64,000 nt of DNA from Pseudomonadota bacterium (GTDB lineage Bacteria; Myxococcota_A; UBA9042; GCA-2863065): the NCBI GenBank assembly GCA_005776585.1, contig SXOX01000036.1:1-64000 (forward strand). Reading direction: 5' to 3'. The notes beneath the pieces were generated by a model. That model searched no databases and was not told the origin of the DNA. It worked only from the letters and a program-made list of their open reading frames with translations. Numbering within the stretch: position 1 is the first letter of the stretch; each line of letters opens with the position of its first letter. Made by a program: the position numbers and the translations under genes. Of the stretch, positions 25,272 through 34,788 are shown piece by piece.

Positions 25272-27347
25272 GTGCATCCGCCGCTGGCGGATCCCACACA
25301 GCCGTACGTGAGCCTGCCAACGCTCAAGGGCTGGCTGGCAGCGCGCGGGGTGGACGTCACCGTCGTCGATCTCAACCTCGAGGCCGCGCACTGGCTGCTG
25401 CGCGAGGACACGCTGAGCGCCTTGGCGGAACGCGTCGGACGCCGTTTTTTGGCGCTCGATGGTCAGCCCTCCCTGGACTTCGAGGGGCAGCGCGAGTGGC
25501 TGGCGCTGCACGACGCCCGGCGCGCGGCCGGGCAACTCCTGGCCTGTGACCCGCCTCCAGTCGCCGTGTTTCAGTCACCCGAGCGGTTCTATGAGCCTGT
25601 GGCCTACAGCCACGCCCGACTGCGGGTCGATGCCGCCTTCACCGCGCTCTCTGCCGCGTACTACCCCTACCGCTACGGGTTCAATGTCGTCGCGCACGCG
25701 CTCTTGCCCTGGAGCTTCGACGCGCTGGCCCGCTATGCGACAGGCGAGCACTCGCCCTTCTCCAAGCTGTACGCGACATGGGCGCGCAGGTTGGCGGAGG
25801 ACGTGCGGCTCGTGGGCCTCTCCGTCGTGTTTCCGTCGCAGCTCCCCGAGGCGTTGGCCCTGGCGCACGCGGTCCGCCGGCATCGACCGCGCGCGCTGCT
25901 CGTGCTCGGTGGCCCAGCGATTCACCAGATCGTCACGCACCTGCCCGAGGCGCTCAAGCGGCGCCTCCTCACCGAGCACGCCGATGGAATCGGGCTTTAC
26001 GAGGGCGAGGCGACGGTGCAGGCGCTGGCGCAGCGTGCCGAGGCCTGGACCGCGGCCCAGGACGCGCCGGCACGCCACGCGCTGCTGTCGGAGGTGCCCA
26101 ACCTGCTCTCGTGCGCCCCCGACGGCGCGCTCGTGATGGGTCCGCGCTTCACGCTCGACCTGCGGGACGTCCCCGCCCCCGACTTCAGCGACCTGGACCT
26201 CGATCGGTATTGGGCGCCCAGTCGCACGCTCCTCTACGCGCCGACGCGCGGCTGTTATTGGGGCCGCTGCTCGTTTTGTTACTACGGTCTGGCCGACACA
26301 ACGACGGCGAGCTACCGCGAGGTGCCGCCCGAGCGCGCCGCCGAACAGCTCGAGGCGCTCCAGGCCACCACCGGGGCCCAGCACGTCTACCTCTCGTGCG
26401 ACGTGCTCTCGCCACGCTATGCGGTCCGCCTCGCGCAGGCACTCCTCGACCGCGGCGTGACGCTCACGTGGTCGAGCGATCTCAAGATTGAGCGCTACTA
26501 CACGGCGGAGCGCGCGCGGCTCCTGGCTCGCGCAGGGCTGCGTGCGGCGGCCTTCGGCATCGAGTCGGGCAGCGACCGCATCCTCGCGCTCATCGACAAG
26601 GGCACCGACCGCGCCACGATGACCGAGGTCAATCGGCTCTTCCACGAGGCCGGCATCGCCACCGAATGGATGACGTTTACCGACCACCCGGGCGAGTCGG
26701 CGGACGAAGCGCTCGACACCGTCAGCTGGATCGCCGAGCAGCGCGCCCTGGTGGACCTGTTCATCGTCGGAAAGTTCGGTCTGGAGTCCGGCTCGCTCAT
26801 CGCACAGTCGCCGGAACGCTTCGGTATCGAGCAGGTCTACTACGCCTCAGGCGACGAGCTGCGGCTCTATGCGCTCTTTCGACCCGCGGGGGGGCCACGG
26901 ACGGCAGACGACGAAGCGCGGGTCGAGCAGGCCATTGCCGAGGTCGGGCGGGCGTTTGCGCTGCATCCGTATCCGTGGGCCGGCGCAAACTCGACGCACC
27001 ACACGCTGCTCCATTTCGTCCGGTTTGGGCAGGACGCCTTCAAGACGCACTTCCAATTGGCCGGCGCGCTGGCTCGCGAGCTGCCCCGCGCCCCGCGCAG
27101 CGCGGTCGAGGGCTTGCGCCACACGCCGCGGTACGACGTCGCGACCGTGCGGAGTCAGGTCGAGGAGTTCCTGGCCGGCTACCTCGTGAGCGCGCTCTAC
27201 ACGACGCTGCCAGGTCGACGCCTCGGCAAGGACGACACGGCGTTCGCGCCGCTCTCGGAGTCGGACTACGCGAAGGCCATCGCCACGGTACCGGCGCTGG
27301 AGCCGCGCAGCCTCAGGGGGTCGCGCACGCGGGGCCCGCGGCGATGA
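25272..27347 (+). CDS. B12-binding-type radical SAM protein
   Basis: 691 aa if started at GTG 25272, 23 nt after the FHA gene; the ORF-track start lies inside that gene, and no good ribosome site is visible. An N-terminal Rossmann-like region resembling cobalamin-binding domains (VSLPTLKGWLAARGVDV, LLVLGGPAIHQI) precedes a radical SAM core starting at PTRGCYWGRCSFC. The cluster cysteines are spaced CX4CX2C rather than the usual CX3CX2C. Further core strands are visible (LTWSSDLKIERYY, AAFGIESGSDRIL). It probably carries out a radical methylation or rearrangement. No substrate, RiPP precursor or partner is visible nearby, so its link to the injection locus is positional only. The 3' end overlaps a convergent gene by 35 nt. 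Confidence 0.85.
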   Translation: MHPPLADPTQPYVSLPTLKGWLAARGVDVTVVDLNLEAAHWLLREDTLSALAERVGRRFLALDGQPSLDFEGQREWLALHDARRAAGQLLACDPPPVAVFQSPERFYEPVAYSHARLRVDAAFTALSAAYYPYRYGFNVVAHALLPWSFDALARYATGEHSPFSKLYATWARRLAEDVRLVGLSVVFPSQLPEALALAHAVRRHRPRALLVLGGPAIHQIVTHLPEALKRRLLTEHADGIGLYEGEATVQALAQRAEAWTAAQDAPARHALLSEVPNLLSCAPDGALVMGPRFTLDLRDVPAPDFSDLDLDRYWAPSRTLLYAPTRGCYWGRCSFCYYGLADTTTASYREVPPERAAEQLEALQATTGAQHVYLSCDVLSPRYAVRLAQALLDRGVTLTWSSDLKIERYYTAERARLLARAGLRAAAFGIESGSDRILALIDKGTDRATMTEVNRLFHEAGIATEWMTFTDHPGESADEALDTVSWIAEQRALVDLFIVGKFGLESGSLIAQSPERFGIEQVYYASGDELRLYALFRPAGGPRTADDEARVEQAIAEVGRAFALHPYPWAGANSTHHTLLHFVRFGQDAFKTHFQLAGALARELPRAPRSAVEGLRHTPRYDVATVRSQVEEFLAGYLVSALYTTLPGRRLGKDDTAFAPLSESDYAKAIATVPALEPRSLRGSRTRGPRR

Positions 27348-28044
27348 GCGTCGCCTGGGCCGTCGTCGCTGCGCCGTTGGCGGTCGCGGTCACCGTGACC
27401 ACGTAGGTCCCCGGGGCGAGCGGCGTGACGACCGCAGAGCCGCCTTGAGCGCTCACCGTCGCAGACCCGCCCGGCGGCGCCGTGACCGAGAACTGAACGA
27501 GCACGACATCTCCATCCGGGTCGTGCGCGGTCGGGACGATGAGGACGGACGTACAGGTGCCGACCGCGTTGCTCGGGTTGAACGCCACGGCGTCGATGAT
27601 GGGCGCCTCGTCGATGACCGTCACGACGTCGACGGCGCCAGCGGTCGCAGCACATCGAATGACCAGGGTGGCCTCGGTCGTCAGCTCCGCGGTGACGTTC
27701 ACTGTGGCCTCGGCGGGCTGACAACGCGAGGACACCTCCGACGGGGAGCGCATCGGGAACACCGTGACGACACAGACTCCGGCGGGGACAATCGCGAAGC
27801 GATCGGCGAACGGACGCCCCGCGAGAGTCGCGTCGACCTCGCGTGGGAGCCCCTCGGCTTCGAGCGCGACATAGATCGGCTCCTGCTCCACGCCACCGCA
27901 CGTCACCGCGTAGAGCACGCCGGTGATCTCCGATGGCACGCTGCCGTGGAGCGCGAGCCGCACCGTCCCGATTGCGGTCTCCGGCGGCTCCGCGCAGGCG
28001 AGGCAGACGAGCGCGCAGAGCCCAGTGACAAACGCGCGGCTCAC
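27313..28044 (-). CDS. Putative lipoprotein with Ig-like domain
   Basis: 243 aa from GTG 28044, overlapping the stop of the upstream gene as GTGA, so translationally coupled. The signal peptide ends in CLAC (Cys17), an imperfect lipobox. The C-terminal half looks like a PKD/Ig-type beta-sandwich (TAHDPDGDVVLVQFSVTAPPGGSATV, PLAPGTYVVTVTATANG). The N-terminal half shares phrases with the N-terminus of the large upstream protein (GVxY, EAEGLP, AGxPFAD), so the two probably arose by duplication. Role unknown. Confidence 0.8.
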   Translation of the reverse strand: MSRAFVTGLCALVCLACAEPPETAIGTVRLALHGSVPSEITGVLYAVTCGGVEQEPIYVALEAEGLPREVDATLAGRPFADRFAIVPAGVCVVTVFPMRSPSEVSSRCQPAEATVNVTAELTTEATLVIRCAATAGAVDVVTVIDEAPIIDAVAFNPSNAVGTCTSVLIVPTAHDPDGDVVLVQFSVTAPPGGSATVSAQGGSAVVTPLAPGTYVVTVTATANGAATTAQATLIAAGPACATP

Positions 28045-31000
28045 GGCTTGTACTTGACGCTCACGTTGTTCAACGTGGGTTCATTCCCGGCGATGGTCGA
28101 CTTCAGCAGCGCCTTGAGCCGCAGCTTCTGCCCGACGACGCCCTGCATCGTGGCGCCATTGGCCGCGACGAGCCATGTCACGCCGCCGTCGAGTGAGTAA
28201 TAGACCGTGATACTGCTGCCCGGTGGAGTGGTGAACGTCCAGGTGATGCTCTGCCATGTGGTCGTCGCGCTCCCGCCGTCGATCTCGGCGGAGGTCCAAG
28301 AGTCTGTGGCGGCCAGCCCACAGATGTTGAGCACGCCGGTCTGGTCTCCGCTGTAGGCATAGGGGTTCTGCAGGACCGCGGAGCCAAACGGCGTTTGTTG
28401 CAGGGCGGGCGTGAGTTTGGTCACCAGGCTGGCGGTGTTCGAGATGGCGTAGAGGTTGTTCGCGGCGTCCAGCGTCAACCCGTGGACGTCGCCGCCGATG
28501 GAGCCGTCGGTAAAGAGCTTCGTCGCCGTCTGGGTGGCCGGCACGTGCTTGAAGACGGTGGCGCTGTTCGCCGCATACACGTTGCCGTCCAATCCGACCT
28601 GGACTCCGAGCAAGAACGTCGACTCCGTCTGCGTCAGGGGGAGCGAGAAGTCCTGGACGCCATCGCTCGTCCGCAACCGGCGCAGCTGGTTCCCCGTGAT
28701 CCACACGGACCCCTTGCGGTCGGTCGCGATCCCGTACGGGTTCGAGTAGGGCTTGCGCCACGCGACCGTCATGTCGGCAGCGCCGCCCAGCGTGATCTTG
28801 GCGACGTGACCGGTGCTGCTCCCGGTGGCGTAGAGGCCGTCCTTGTCGACGGCCAGCCCGTAGACGGTGAGAAACTGACTGTTGCTCGAGGCATCGACGA
28901 ACTTCAGGACGTCGCCGGTCGCGGCGTCGAGCTCCCAGATCCGTCCGAGGGTCCCATTGCTACCGGTCTCGCAGCCTGCGAACAGGCGTCCAGCGCCGTT
29001 CATGGCGATGCCCTTGGTCGCGTTGCATCCGGCAAACGCGCGCTTCCACAGCACGACGCCGTCGCGCGTGTGCTTGACGACCGAACCTTCGCCCCGACAG
29101 GTCGCGTACACGTCCGTGTTCTGGTCCATCATCACGCGGCTCGGGCTGGCACAGGTCGCAAACGGCGTCGTCGGGAGCGGCTGCAGGTTGTCGAGCCGAA
29201 AGACGGCGAGCTTGTTGGCGCCAGAGGACGGGATCACGAGGTAGGGAGCCGGATCGCAGACACCTCCAGGCTTGAGCTTGTGGTTGGCGTTGAACTGCTT
29301 GGTCAGCACGGCGCACTGGGTCATGTCCGCGACCACACCGCCCGCCTCGACGCACTGCCAGCCTAGCCGCTTGTCCGCGACGCCCTTCGGGAAGGTGCAG
29401 CAGATGGTCGTGCAGAGCGCCTTGTCCTTCGCGGCTCCTTGCTGCTTGGCGCACGTCGTCTGGGGAAGGACCGCGGAGGTGCCGTCGGCCGCCGCGCAGC
29501 AGACCTTGGGTTCGCACTGGACAGGATCGACGATCATGCCCAGGCCCGCGAGACACTGGTCGTCCTTCTGGGTGAAGACCTTGCCGCCGGTGGAGCAGCA
29601 GACATCTTTGGGGACACAGGCGGCAGCGTCCGCGAAGGTCCCTCCCGCGGCGACACAGTCCTTGTTCTTCTTGACGGTGAACGACCCGGCGAGCGCGCAG
29701 CAGACGTCCTTGACGACGCAGCCCTCGGCGGCGACCGGCGTGCCCTTGGCCTGCTCACACTTCAGGTTGCTGATTGTGATGGGAAACCCGTTGCCGACCT
29801 TGCAACAGACATCCTTCGGCACGCAGTCCGCGTCCGGCACGACCTGCCCGCCACCCTGCTGGCACGATAGATTCGTCTGTGTCGCGTGAAGGCCTGCCGT
29901 AAAGCAACAGACGGGCTTGAGCTGGCACTGCGTCGGATCGACCTCCGCGCCCCCGCTGAGGTAGCACTCCTGATTGCTTGTGGTGTTCAGGACCCCGCCG
30001 ACGGTGCAACAGACCTCATCGAGCGTGCACAGCGCTTGGGGCGTCACCGTGAAGGGTGGAGCCGGGCAGCGAAACGTCGGCTGGAGCGAGAAACCTGCTG
30101 CCGGATTCAGACAACAGACCGCCGTACACTGCTCGACTGCGAGGATCTGCCCCCCTTGCTTCGTGCACTGTCCCTCGGGCATCACGGCGCTGTCTCCCGT
30201 TGCGAGCACGCAGCAGGACTTGGGAGTGCACAGCGCGCCGTCGACCGGGAGGCCGCCCTTCTCGGCACAGAGGTTGTCCTTGAGGGTGTAATAGAACGCC
30301 GCGACATCGCAGCAGACGTCCTTCGGAAGACACTCGGCGTCCGCGACGATGACTCCGCCCGTCGTCACACACACGTCGTCTGCGGAGAACACGTACTTGC
30401 CGCCCGTATGGCAGCAGATCTCCTTGGGCACGCATTGGTCGAGTGGAACGACCTTACCGCCACCAGCGACGCACGCGTCGTCCTTCATCGCGACGTGCGC
30501 GCCCGTGAGTGCGCAGCAGACGTCCTTCGGAAGACAGTCCGGCGGGTCCGCCGGAGTTCCTCCACCGACCTTGCAGGTGTTGGGCTCGAGCGTCAGGTGC
30601 TTGCCGTCAACCGCGCAGCAGATGGGCGTCGGCTGACATAGGGACGCCTCGGCCGCAAAACCGCCGGCCGCGAAGCACAGGTTCGACAACTCCAGGACAA
30701 AGCCCGTCGGCAGCTCGCAGCAGAGCTCCTTCGGGTCGCAATACAGCGGATCGGCGGCGTGGAAGAGCGGACAGCTGACCGCAGGCACATAGCCGTACTC
30801 GCCGCCGAACAAGGCATCCTTGGCGCAACACGTGGGAGTCTGGCAGACCTCGTAAGGGATGACTTTTCCCTTGAAGCTGGCGCACACGGCGTCGTTTTGC
30901 ACGACAGAGAGCTCCCCGAACTTTCCCGTACGACAGCACGTCTTGGGCTCCGGAGCGAAGCACGCATCGAGCGCCAGCAAGCCCCCCGCGGGACAGTTTG

Positions 31001-31889
31001 CGGCGGGTACGAGCGCCTTGCCGTCGATGGTGGTACAGCAGACCTCCGCTGCGCACTCTGCGTCCGGCACCGATAGTCCCTTTTGAGCGGTGCACGCGTC
31101 CTTGCCGATGCGCGTATGCCGGTCACCGAGCTTGCAGCACGTGTCCGTGCAGTGCTCGACCGGACCAGCGGAGACGTGAATGGGGAAGGTCAGCGACGAC
31201 GTGGTCACCCCGTCGGTGATGGTCGCCTTGACCTGATAGGTGCCCATCGTCTCGCCCCGAAAGACCAGCGTGCTGCCGTTGGGGGTCATGGTGTAGAGGG
31301 CATCGAGCGGCGCGCTCACGAGCTCGAAGGTCGTCGTCAGGGGCTTGTCTCCGCCGGAGGCCGAGAGCGTGATGGTCTGTTCTTCACATCGCACGACGAA
31401 CTTCGAAGGAGAATACACGAGGGACACGAGGTGGGGGCCATCGACGATGACGGTGATCACGTCGAGCCCGCCCTTCGGTGGCGGTGTGCACTGGATGACG
31501 AGCAGGAGCTCGACCGTCTTCTCCGGCTCGATCGTGACGTCTTGCGACACCGGTGCGCAGTCCGGTAGCGGCTCGCCCTCCTTCTTCATGGCCGTGACCG
31601 TGACCTTGCAGTGACCCGGCTGAAGCGTCTGGAACAGGTCAGCGAAGGGCTTGCCCGCCTGAGCGGCGCTCGCGGCCGGAGGCAGCCCCTCGGCCTCGAT
31701 GGGCACATAAGTCGACGAGGTCGTGCCATCGTCGCAGACCACGGAGTACTGGACGCCTGTGGCGTTGGCGCTACCGACAGCGGTCGCGTGCAGCGTCCCT
31801 GGCGCGGGTTTCGTCACCGCGCTGCCCGGGTCGTCAGCCGTGCACGCAGCGAACACCAGCGAAGCGAACACCGTCGCAGCTCTCGTCAT
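28041..31889 (-). CDS. Large lipoprotein: 18 tandem Cys modules plus beta-propeller
   Basis: 1282 aa from ATG 31889, supported by GGGAGGAA just upstream; the ORF-track start lies 45 nt earlier. The lipobox is FAAC (Cys16). After an N-terminal beta-rich region come 18 consecutive modules of 31-36 residues (about 250-862). Each has the form CC-x11-16-C-x10-13-C, often with GGG and PKDVCC at the joints. A six- or seven-bladed NHL-like propeller follows (about 870-1180; VYGLAVDKDGLYATG, PYGIATDRKGSVWITG), then a C-terminal sandwich (VYYSLDGGVTWLVAANG). It is probably a surface-displayed adhesive or structural protein. The next gene is coupled by a 4-nt overlap. Confidence 0.85.
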   Translation of the reverse strand: MTRAATVFASLVFAACTADDPGSAVTKPAPGTLHATAVGSANATGVQYSVVCDDGTTSSTYVPIEAEGLPPAASAAQAGKPFADLFQTLQPGHCKVTVTAMKKEGEPLPDCAPVSQDVTIEPEKTVELLLVIQCTPPPKGGLDVITVIVDGPHLVSLVYSPSKFVVRCEEQTITLSASGGDKPLTTTFELVSAPLDALYTMTPNGSTLVFRGETMGTYQVKATITDGVTTSSLTFPIHVSAGPVEHCTDTCCKLGDRHTRIGKDACTAQKGLSVPDAECAAEVCCTTIDGKALVPAANCPAGGLLALDACFAPEPKTCCRTGKFGELSVVQNDAVCASFKGKVIPYEVCQTPTCCAKDALFGGEYGYVPAVSCPLFHAADPLYCDPKELCCELPTGFVLELSNLCFAAGGFAAEASLCQPTPICCAVDGKHLTLEPNTCKVGGGTPADPPDCLPKDVCCALTGAHVAMKDDACVAGGGKVVPLDQCVPKEICCHTGGKYVFSADDVCVTTGGVIVADAECLPKDVCCDVAAFYYTLKDNLCAEKGGLPVDGALCTPKSCCVLATGDSAVMPEGQCTKQGGQILAVEQCTAVCCLNPAAGFSLQPTFRCPAPPFTVTPQALCTLDEVCCTVGGVLNTTSNQECYLSGGAEVDPTQCQLKPVCCFTAGLHATQTNLSCQQGGGQVVPDADCVPKDVCCKVGNGFPITISNLKCEQAKGTPVAAEGCVVKDVCCALAGSFTVKKNKDCVAAGGTFADAAACVPKDVCCSTGGKVFTQKDDQCLAGLGMIVDPVQCEPKVCCAAADGTSAVLPQTTCAKQQGAAKDKALCTTICCTFPKGVADKRLGWQCVEAGGVVADMTQCAVLTKQFNANHKLKPGGVCDPAPYLVIPSSGANKLAVFRLDNLQPLPTTPFATCASPSRVMMDQNTDVYATCRGEGSVVKHTRDGVVLWKRAFAGCNATKGIAMNGAGRLFAGCETGSNGTLGRIWELDAATGDVLKFVDASSNSQFLTVYGLAVDKDGLYATGSSTGHVAKITLGGAADMTVAWRKPYSNPYGIATDRKGSVWITGNQLRRLRTSDGVQDFSLPLTQTESTFLLGVQVGLDGNVYAANSATVFKHVPATQTATKLFTDGSIGGDVHGLTLDAANNLYAISNTASLVTKLTPALQQTPFGSAVLQNPYAYSGDQTGVLNICGLAATDSWTSAEIDGGSATTTWQSITWTFTTPPGSSITVYYSLDGGVTWLVAANGATMQGVVGQKLRLKALLKSTIAGNEPTLNNVSVKYKP
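29300..31145 (-). repeat. Region encoding 18 divergent Cys-module repeats
   Basis: The protein modules repeat about every 100 nt, with conserved paired-Cys codons (GCAGCA or similar on the plus strand). DNA identity between units is low, so the array is old and kept at the protein level. Boundaries are approximate. Confidence 0.75.
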
Positions 31890-31983
31890 GATTCCTCCCT
31901 GTCGCGACCCCACGCGCGAAGACCAGCCAAGCATAAAGGCTTCGGGGTGCGATCTTCAACCCGCGGCGAATACGCGTCGGGGC

Positions 31984-33111
31984 TCACTTGGCCAATTGTT
32001 TCACCTTTTCAAGAGCGGCCTCGACGGCCTTGACACGACCGGCCATCCCCTCCAGGAGCGACTTGTCCTGCGTCCGCAGGAGCTCCTCGAGCGCAGTCCA
32101 GTGGGCTTCGCGTGCGTCGATGTAGACGAGGAGCGTGTCCATCGCGACGCGCTGTTTTCCCGGCGAGAGGTTCAGCTCTCCAAGCCGCGCTCTCTCGGAC
32201 CGCCATGGCGGAAGGATCTCCGCGGCGAGCGCCTGGGCGGCCTGCGCGTCGGTGATTGTGCCGCCCTTGACGCCCTCGACGAGGGCTTGAAATCGCGCCA
32301 GCGCCTTGTTCTCGATCGCGGTGAACGTGGCGATCTCCTTGTCGAAGTCCACACCGGGCTTCACGAGCGTGGCGGCGCCGAACACGATCCCCACCACACC
32401 GCCAGACAGGATGAGTGTGCGACGTGTCACGCGAGCCCGATCGCCGGTGAGCTCGAGGTCGAGCCAGCGCGCAATGGCGAAGCCGCCGAGCAGGCCTCCG
32501 ACGTGACCGGCCATGTCGACGTTGGGCAGAAAGCTGTTCAGGAGGTTGAAGCCGACGAAGACGGCCGCGCCCTTGCCGAGCCGCTTGAGCAGCGCCGCGG
32601 GGATGACGGTCGGGTTGCGCAGGAGCAGCCCGGCGAGCCCACCATAGAGACCGAAGATCGCGCCGGAGGCCCCCGCACAGACGATGTTCGAGTGGACCCA
32701 CAGCGACAGGACGCTGCCGGCGATCCCGGAGGCGGTGTAGAGGGCGAGAAACCCGACGTGACCGAGCGAGCGCTCCATGAACGGTCCGATGTCGAACAAG
32801 ACCGCCAAGTTCATCAGCAGGTGAAACGCCCCGATGTGTACGTAATTGGACGACAGGAGCCGCCACCACTCGCCCGCGGCCGTTCGCGGCGCGAAGCTCC
32901 CTCCCCACGCCAGGATGTCGGTCGCGCTGGGCTCCATGAAGCCGACGCCGGAGGCGATCATGAGCCCAAAGATGAGGACGTTGACCGCGATGAGGCCGTA
33001 CGTCACGAGCGGGGCCCGAATGGTCTGCGCAAGAGCGGCCTGGAACTCCGCGACGGGATCGGGAGCGGGAGCGGCGATGGCGTCCTCGGGGGCTTCGGGC
33101 AGGTCGGTCAT
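31984..33111 (-). CDS. Rhomboid family intramembrane serine protease
   Basis: 375 aa from ATG 33111 with AAGGAGAGG upstream; the ORF-track start is 69 nt earlier. The protein has a six-helix rhomboid core. The catalytic Ser is in GASGAIFGLYGG (about residue 143) and the His in DMAGHVGGLLGG (about 201); the structural HLLMN motif and a WR motif are present. About 150 extra C-terminal residues are helical and soluble-looking (LPPWRSERARLGELNL, LEGMAGRVKAVEAALEKVK). Rhomboids cleave single-pass membrane proteins inside the bilayer. No substrate is indicated. It is followed on the same strand by the Cys-module lipoprotein but ends beyond that gene's start, so it lies upstream of it. Confidence 0.92.
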   Translation of the reverse strand: MTDLPEAPEDAIAAPAPDPVAEFQAALAQTIRAPLVTYGLIAVNVLIFGLMIASGVGFMEPSATDILAWGGSFAPRTAAGEWWRLLSSNYVHIGAFHLLMNLAVLFDIGPFMERSLGHVGFLALYTASGIAGSVLSLWVHSNIVCAGASGAIFGLYGGLAGLLLRNPTVIPAALLKRLGKGAAVFVGFNLLNSFLPNVDMAGHVGGLLGGFAIARWLDLELTGDRARVTRRTLILSGGVVGIVFGAATLVKPGVDFDKEIATFTAIENKALARFQALVEGVKGGTITDAQAAQALAAEILPPWRSERARLGELNLSPGKQRVAMDTLLVYIDAREAHWTALEELLRTQDKSLLEGMAGRVKAVEAALEKVKQLAK

Positions 33112-33193
33112 CGGGTCGCCTCTCCTTGGTGTCAGGTTACGCGGGCGAACGACCGTCACACGCACTCTACGGGTCGTCAAGCGGTCGCGCCCG

Positions 33194-33244
33194 TTGACCG
33201 TGACAATTGGCTCAGCTACCGTCTAATGATTCGGGCTACCCGAA
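33194..33244 (+). promoter_or_regulatory. Candidate promoter plus downstream palindrome
   Basis: TTGACC, a 17-nt spacer and TACCGT form a sigma-70-like promoter for the 33275 gene. TTCGGG-cta-CCCGAA at 33230-33244 is a perfect 6-bp inverted repeat near the predicted start of transcription, a plausible operator. Confidence 0.5.
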
Positions 33245-33274
33245 ATCGGCGCGACATCACGGAGGAGAGTAGCG

Positions 33275-33946
33275 ATGCGAAAGGTGTTATCGATTCTGGG
33301 CGGGTTGCTGGTCATCGGAGGCGCGGTCGTCAAGATTGGCACGAAGGCCACCGACTCCGACAGCGGCGCCAAGCAGCTTCCGCCCCGCGGCCACCATTGG
33401 GATGACGCCAAGGGCCAGCTTGCGAGCACGTACGCCGCCGCGCTCGAGAAGGAGCTCAGCCCGCTGGGCGTGGTGGGCGATCAGCTTCGCAAGGCCTCGG
33501 TGTGCATGGCCGAGAAGATGGTCGGGTTCTTGAACACGACCGAGTGTCGGTTCCATTACAACACGGCGGAGACGAGCAAGGAGCAGCACCTGGCCAATCA
33601 GGAGCAGTGTCTCAAGAAGGTCGGCTCGCAGGCCAAGGAGGAGGCGGCGACGTTCGAGTGCGGCAAGAAGCACTTCACCAACGACTGGGCGGTGCGCAAG
33701 GACCTCATCGCCAAGGAGTTCGAGACCGCGTTCGTCAAGAAGGGGACCGAAGCGACGAAGGCCATCACGCTAAGCGCCTGTATCGCCTCCGCGGTGGTCA
33801 CAGCACTCCAGGAGTCCGACTGCAAGCTCATCGATGTCGAGGCGACCGAGCCGGCCAAGCTGTTTCGCACATTGGATGGGTGCCTCGAGCGGCCCGAGCT
33901 CAAGTCCAAGTTCGACGCCATCATCGCACGCTGCAAGGGCGAGTGA
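33275..33946 (+). CDS. Membrane-anchored protein of unknown function
   Basis: 223 aa with a GGAGGAGAG ribosome site. There is an N-terminal signal anchor (VLSILGGLLVIGGAVV), then a helical, charged domain with six or seven Cys (SVCMAEKM, TECRF, EQCLKKV, FECGKKH, SACIAS, DCKLIDV), probably paired in the periplasm. No family is recognised. Its stop overlaps the next gene's GTG start (GTGA), so it is coupled to the oxygenase-like gene. It heads a three-gene operon to 35879. Confidence 0.75.
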   Translation: MRKVLSILGGLLVIGGAVVKIGTKATDSDSGAKQLPPRGHHWDDAKGQLASTYAAALEKELSPLGVVGDQLRKASVCMAEKMVGFLNTTECRFHYNTAETSKEQHLANQEQCLKKVGSQAKEEAATFECGKKHFTNDWAVRKDLIAKEFETAFVKKGTEATKAITLSACIASAVVTALQESDCKLIDVEATEPAKLFRTLDGCLERPELKSKFDAIIARCKGE

Positions 33947-34788
33947 GCGCGGCCCCGGGCGCGGCGCGGCTCTGGGGCGTGCTCGGCCACCCCTATCTGG
34001 ACGTCTCGCCCCTGATTGACACCTCGGTCTTTCCCGTGCTCGACGCGGAGCTCACGCGCGGACTCACGCGCGCGACGACGAACGCGACGGGCGGCACGCT
34101 GAAGTGGATGGGGGTCGTGGCGCCGTGGGTCATCGACGACGGCTTCCGCGACGCGATGTTTGCCATCGAGGCCATGAGCCCCGACGAGCTCCGTGAGTTC
34201 GCCGCGCTCGGCGACGGCCCGCCGGTGTTGGTCGAGGATCGCGCCACCTGGCGCTTCGGCGACGAGACGGACCGACCCTTTACGGCGGCGCAGGTCCGCC
34301 TCCTGTCGACGCGCTACGGAGCGTACTTTCCATGGAAGGTCTGCCTCCATCTCCTGGAGAACGAGCGCTGGGAGGACAAGCATTCAGGCGCGGGCAAGGC
34401 CTTCACCGCGGAGGCGCTGGCGTTGTTCCCGGAGACCGTGCGGTTCGTGCAGTCGCTGCCGTTCACCGAGATCGGCCGCGTCGTGCTCTTCGGGCTCGAG
34501 CCCGACGATCACGCGCCGCTGCACCGGGACACGGAGCCCGGCCGCGCCTTGCAGGTCGCCCAGAGCCTGTGCTTCCAGCCGCGCCCCGGTAAGCGGCTCT
34601 ACCTTCAAAACGCGCCCGAGGCCGCTCCCACCATCGTCGACGCACCGCTGTATTGGTTCAACGACATGGACTACCATGGCGTCCTGTCGGACCCCGTCTT
34701 CCGCTATTCGGTGCGTGTCGACGGTGTGTTCGACCGAGACTTCGTGCGCTCGATCGAGCGCCACGCCAGGAGCCAAGCGACCCCATGA
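33943..34788 (+). CDS. 2OG-Fe(II) oxygenase-like protein (paralogue A)
   Basis: 281 aa from GTG 33943, overlapping the previous stop. The C-terminal half has the double-stranded beta-helix pattern of Fe(II)/2-oxoglutarate enzymes: HxD in PLHRDTEPG, distal His in WFNDMDYHG and the 2OG-binding Arg in FRYSVRVDG. The N-terminal half shares LGHPYLDVSPLID and TGGTLKWMG-like phrases with the gene at 38017, so the two are paralogues. It is probably a hydroxylase of a peptide or protein. The substrate is unknown and there is no biosynthetic context nearby. It overlaps the next gene by ATGA. Confidence 0.78.
   Translation: MSAAPGAARLWGVLGHPYLDVSPLIDTSVFPVLDAELTRGLTRATTNATGGTLKWMGVVAPWVIDDGFRDAMFAIEAMSPDELREFAALGDGPPVLVEDRATWRFGDETDRPFTAAQVRLLSTRYGAYFPWKVCLHLLENERWEDKHSGAGKAFTAEALALFPETVRFVQSLPFTEIGRVVLFGLEPDDHAPLHRDTEPGRALQVAQSLCFQPRPGKRLYLQNAPEAAPTIVDAPLYWFNDMDYHGVLSDPVFRYSVRVDGVFDRDFVRSIERHARSQATP

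Noticed and set aside
29300-31145. CRISPR-like periodicity of about 100 nt
   Set aside because: The period comes from protein modules in an intact frame; no identical DNA repeats or spacers.
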